DNA of 64,000 bases, taken from the NCBI GenBank assembly GCA_016703665.1, contig JADJBS010000004.1:99269-163268 (forward strand). The letters are read 5' to 3'. Source of the stretch: Candidatus Defluviibacillus avedoerensis (GTDB lineage Bacteria; Pseudomonadota; Gammaproteobacteria; Burkholderiales; Burkholderiaceae_C). Below are positions 63,065-64,000 of the stretch, in pieces; position 1 is the stretch's first letter; every line of letters starts with the position of its first letter. The notes under the pieces are model-generated. The model ran no database searches, was not told the DNA's origin, and worked only from the letters and a program-made list of their open reading frames with translations. The translations under genes were made by a program, and so were the position numbers.

Positions 63065-63937
63065 GCGCCACCAACAGGGTGCAAGATGCGCAACTTGAAG
63101 CGATTCTTGCGCACCCCTCTTACCGTCTGGCACATGAAGACCAGGAGTTGCTGGCTGATGCCGATTCGCGTCCGATCAGGCTTCAACTCGAATTACTCAA
63201 GCCGGAGCGCTATTTGCGCCGCCACAAAATTCAGTCGACTGTGGTGGTGTTTGGCAGTGCGCGCGTGCCCTCGCCCCAGCAAGCCCAAGCCACATTGGCA
63301 GATGTGCAAGCCCGCACCTGTTCAAACCCGGAGGACGACCGCCTACCCGCAGCCATGGCCCGCGCCCGTCAACAAGTGCGTCAATCGCACTATTACGAAG
63401 TGGGCCAGGCGCTTCGCTGAAATTGTCTCCCTTCGATTTCAGGAGGAGGGTCGGCGGGATTTTGTAGTGGTGACCGGGGGTGGTCCCGGCATCATGGAAG
63501 CGGCGAATCGGGGCGCCTTTGATGCGGGTGCGCGCAGCATTGGTTTGAACATAACGCTGCAACACGAGCAAGCCCCCAATCCGTTCATTACACCTGGCCT
63601 GTGCTTTCAGTTTCGCTACTTCGGGCTGCGAAAAATGCATTTTCTGATGCGCGCCAGGGCCTTGGTGGTTTTTCCGGGTGGCTTTGGCACCATGGATGAG
63701 TTATTTGAAGTGCTTACGCTGGTGCAAACCGGAAAAGTCCGGCGGGTACCGATTGTTCTGGTGGGAACCGAGTTTTGGCGCAAGGCCATCAACTTTGATT
63801 TTTTGATTGAAGAAGGTTACATCGGACCGCAAGACGTGCGGCTCTTCACCCTGGTCAACACGGTGGAAGAAATTATTGCTACCTTGCAAAATTTCTATGG
63901 TGGGAATCCGCCAGCGCAAGACGCCAATCTGGATTGA
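63061..63937 (+). pseudogene. LOG family protein (TIGR00730), long form, interrupted by a +1 frameshift
   Basis: ATG 63061 overlaps the nuclease stop. Frame one gives an extended N-terminus (AILAHPSYRLAHEDQELLADADSRPIRLQLELLKPERYLRRHKIQSTVVVFGSARVPSP) up to SHYYEVGQ. Removing one G at 63408-63409 joins it to RFAEIVSLRFQEEG, then VVTGGGPGIMEAANRGA, PNPFITPGLCFQFRYFGLRKMHFLMRA and PGGFGTMDELFE. Total 291 residues. This long subfamily differs from the short protein at 12250-12822 and is often found with stress-related gene sets. Function in nucleotide cleavage is inferred from the family. Confidence 0.85.
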
Positions 63938-63939
63938 CC

Positions 63940-64000
63940 ATGCTATCCAACAAAGTGCAGCCCCAACCAAGGCATTGCCAAACCAGCCACAAGAGATGCT
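63940..64000 (+). CDS. Possible start of a further gene, cut by the window end
   Basis: An ATG two bases after the LOG stop opens a frame that stays open for the remaining 20 codons. No strong ribosome site and no recognisable motif; it may not be a gene. Confidence 0.15.
   Translation, partial: MLSNKVQPQPRHCQTSHKRC

Noticed and set aside
1..64000. CRISPR arrays, insertion sequences, prophage or integrase genes
   Set aside because: No regularly spaced direct repeats, transposase, integrase or phage structural motifs were found on either strand.

Overview
The window reads as a chromosome segment of a betaproteobacterium of the order Burkholderiales, most likely a Comamonadaceae relative (Rhodoferax/Polaromonas type). 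The basis is gene content and order: aat-bpt, an ilvI-ilvH-ilvC-pssA-leuA block, sigma factor-DUF3619-DUF3106-RDD, tRNA-Leu-tig-clpP-clpX-lon, glnA-ntrB-ntrC and hpnCDE. This assignment is inference from synteny and family knowledge; no search was run.

Layout. 0-2 kb: the N-end-rule tagging transferases aat (cut by the window edge) and bpt, then an IclR regulator broken by a frameshift. 2-10 kb, minus strand: a PBP7-type endopeptidase and the branched-chain amino acid block (ilvI, ilvH, ilvC, pssA, leuA). A Leu-rich leader ORF and an intrinsic terminator lie directly in front of leuA. 9.8-12.2 kb: a small sigma factor followed by three membrane or exported proteins. 12-18 kb: LOG protein, MFS transporter, aroC, CBS protein, metY (frameshifted) and an alpha/beta hydrolase. 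18-24 kb: a Ser/Thr kinase-HDOD-GAF protein, YihY, then DUF2069-thyA-folA-DUF4337. 24-29 kb: an AtuA-like protein and a large hybrid histidine kinase whose Hpt domain has lost its phospho-acceptor His. 29-35 kb: xth and the nitrogen-control genes ntrC, ntrB and glnA, with a readable NtrC site and sigma-54 promoter in front of glnA. 35-39.5 kb: a CinA-like MoCF protein, an EI24/CysZ-like membrane protein and an overlapping trio of fatty-acid hydroxylase, polysaccharide deacetylase and beta-propeller. 39.5-46.4 kb: the protein quality-control cluster (tRNA-Leu, tig, clpP, clpX, lon, rsuA). 46.5-50.8 kb: an RND efflux pair. 50.9-56.6 kb: hpnCDE for squalene synthesis, a HAD phosphatase, hemH and a P-loop kinase. 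56.6-57.2 kb is gene-free. 57.2-64 kb looks accessory: tetR-hlyD-ABC permease-ABC ATPase, a cytochrome b561, a beta-CASP nuclease and a second, longer LOG-family protein.

The window carries many single- or two-base frameshifts, mostly in short homopolymers and mostly in genes that otherwise look intact and conserved (clpP, ntrC, metY, hpnC). Draft-quality sequence error is the simplest explanation, though the density at 61.7-63.5 kb could also be real decay. For these genes I give the span of the reconstructed gene. The most interesting signals are the leuA attenuator with its leader peptide, the glnA control region, the Hpt His-to-Gln change, and several unexplained conserved-looking modules (sigma/DUF3619/DUF3106/RDD; propeller/deacetylase/hydroxylase).
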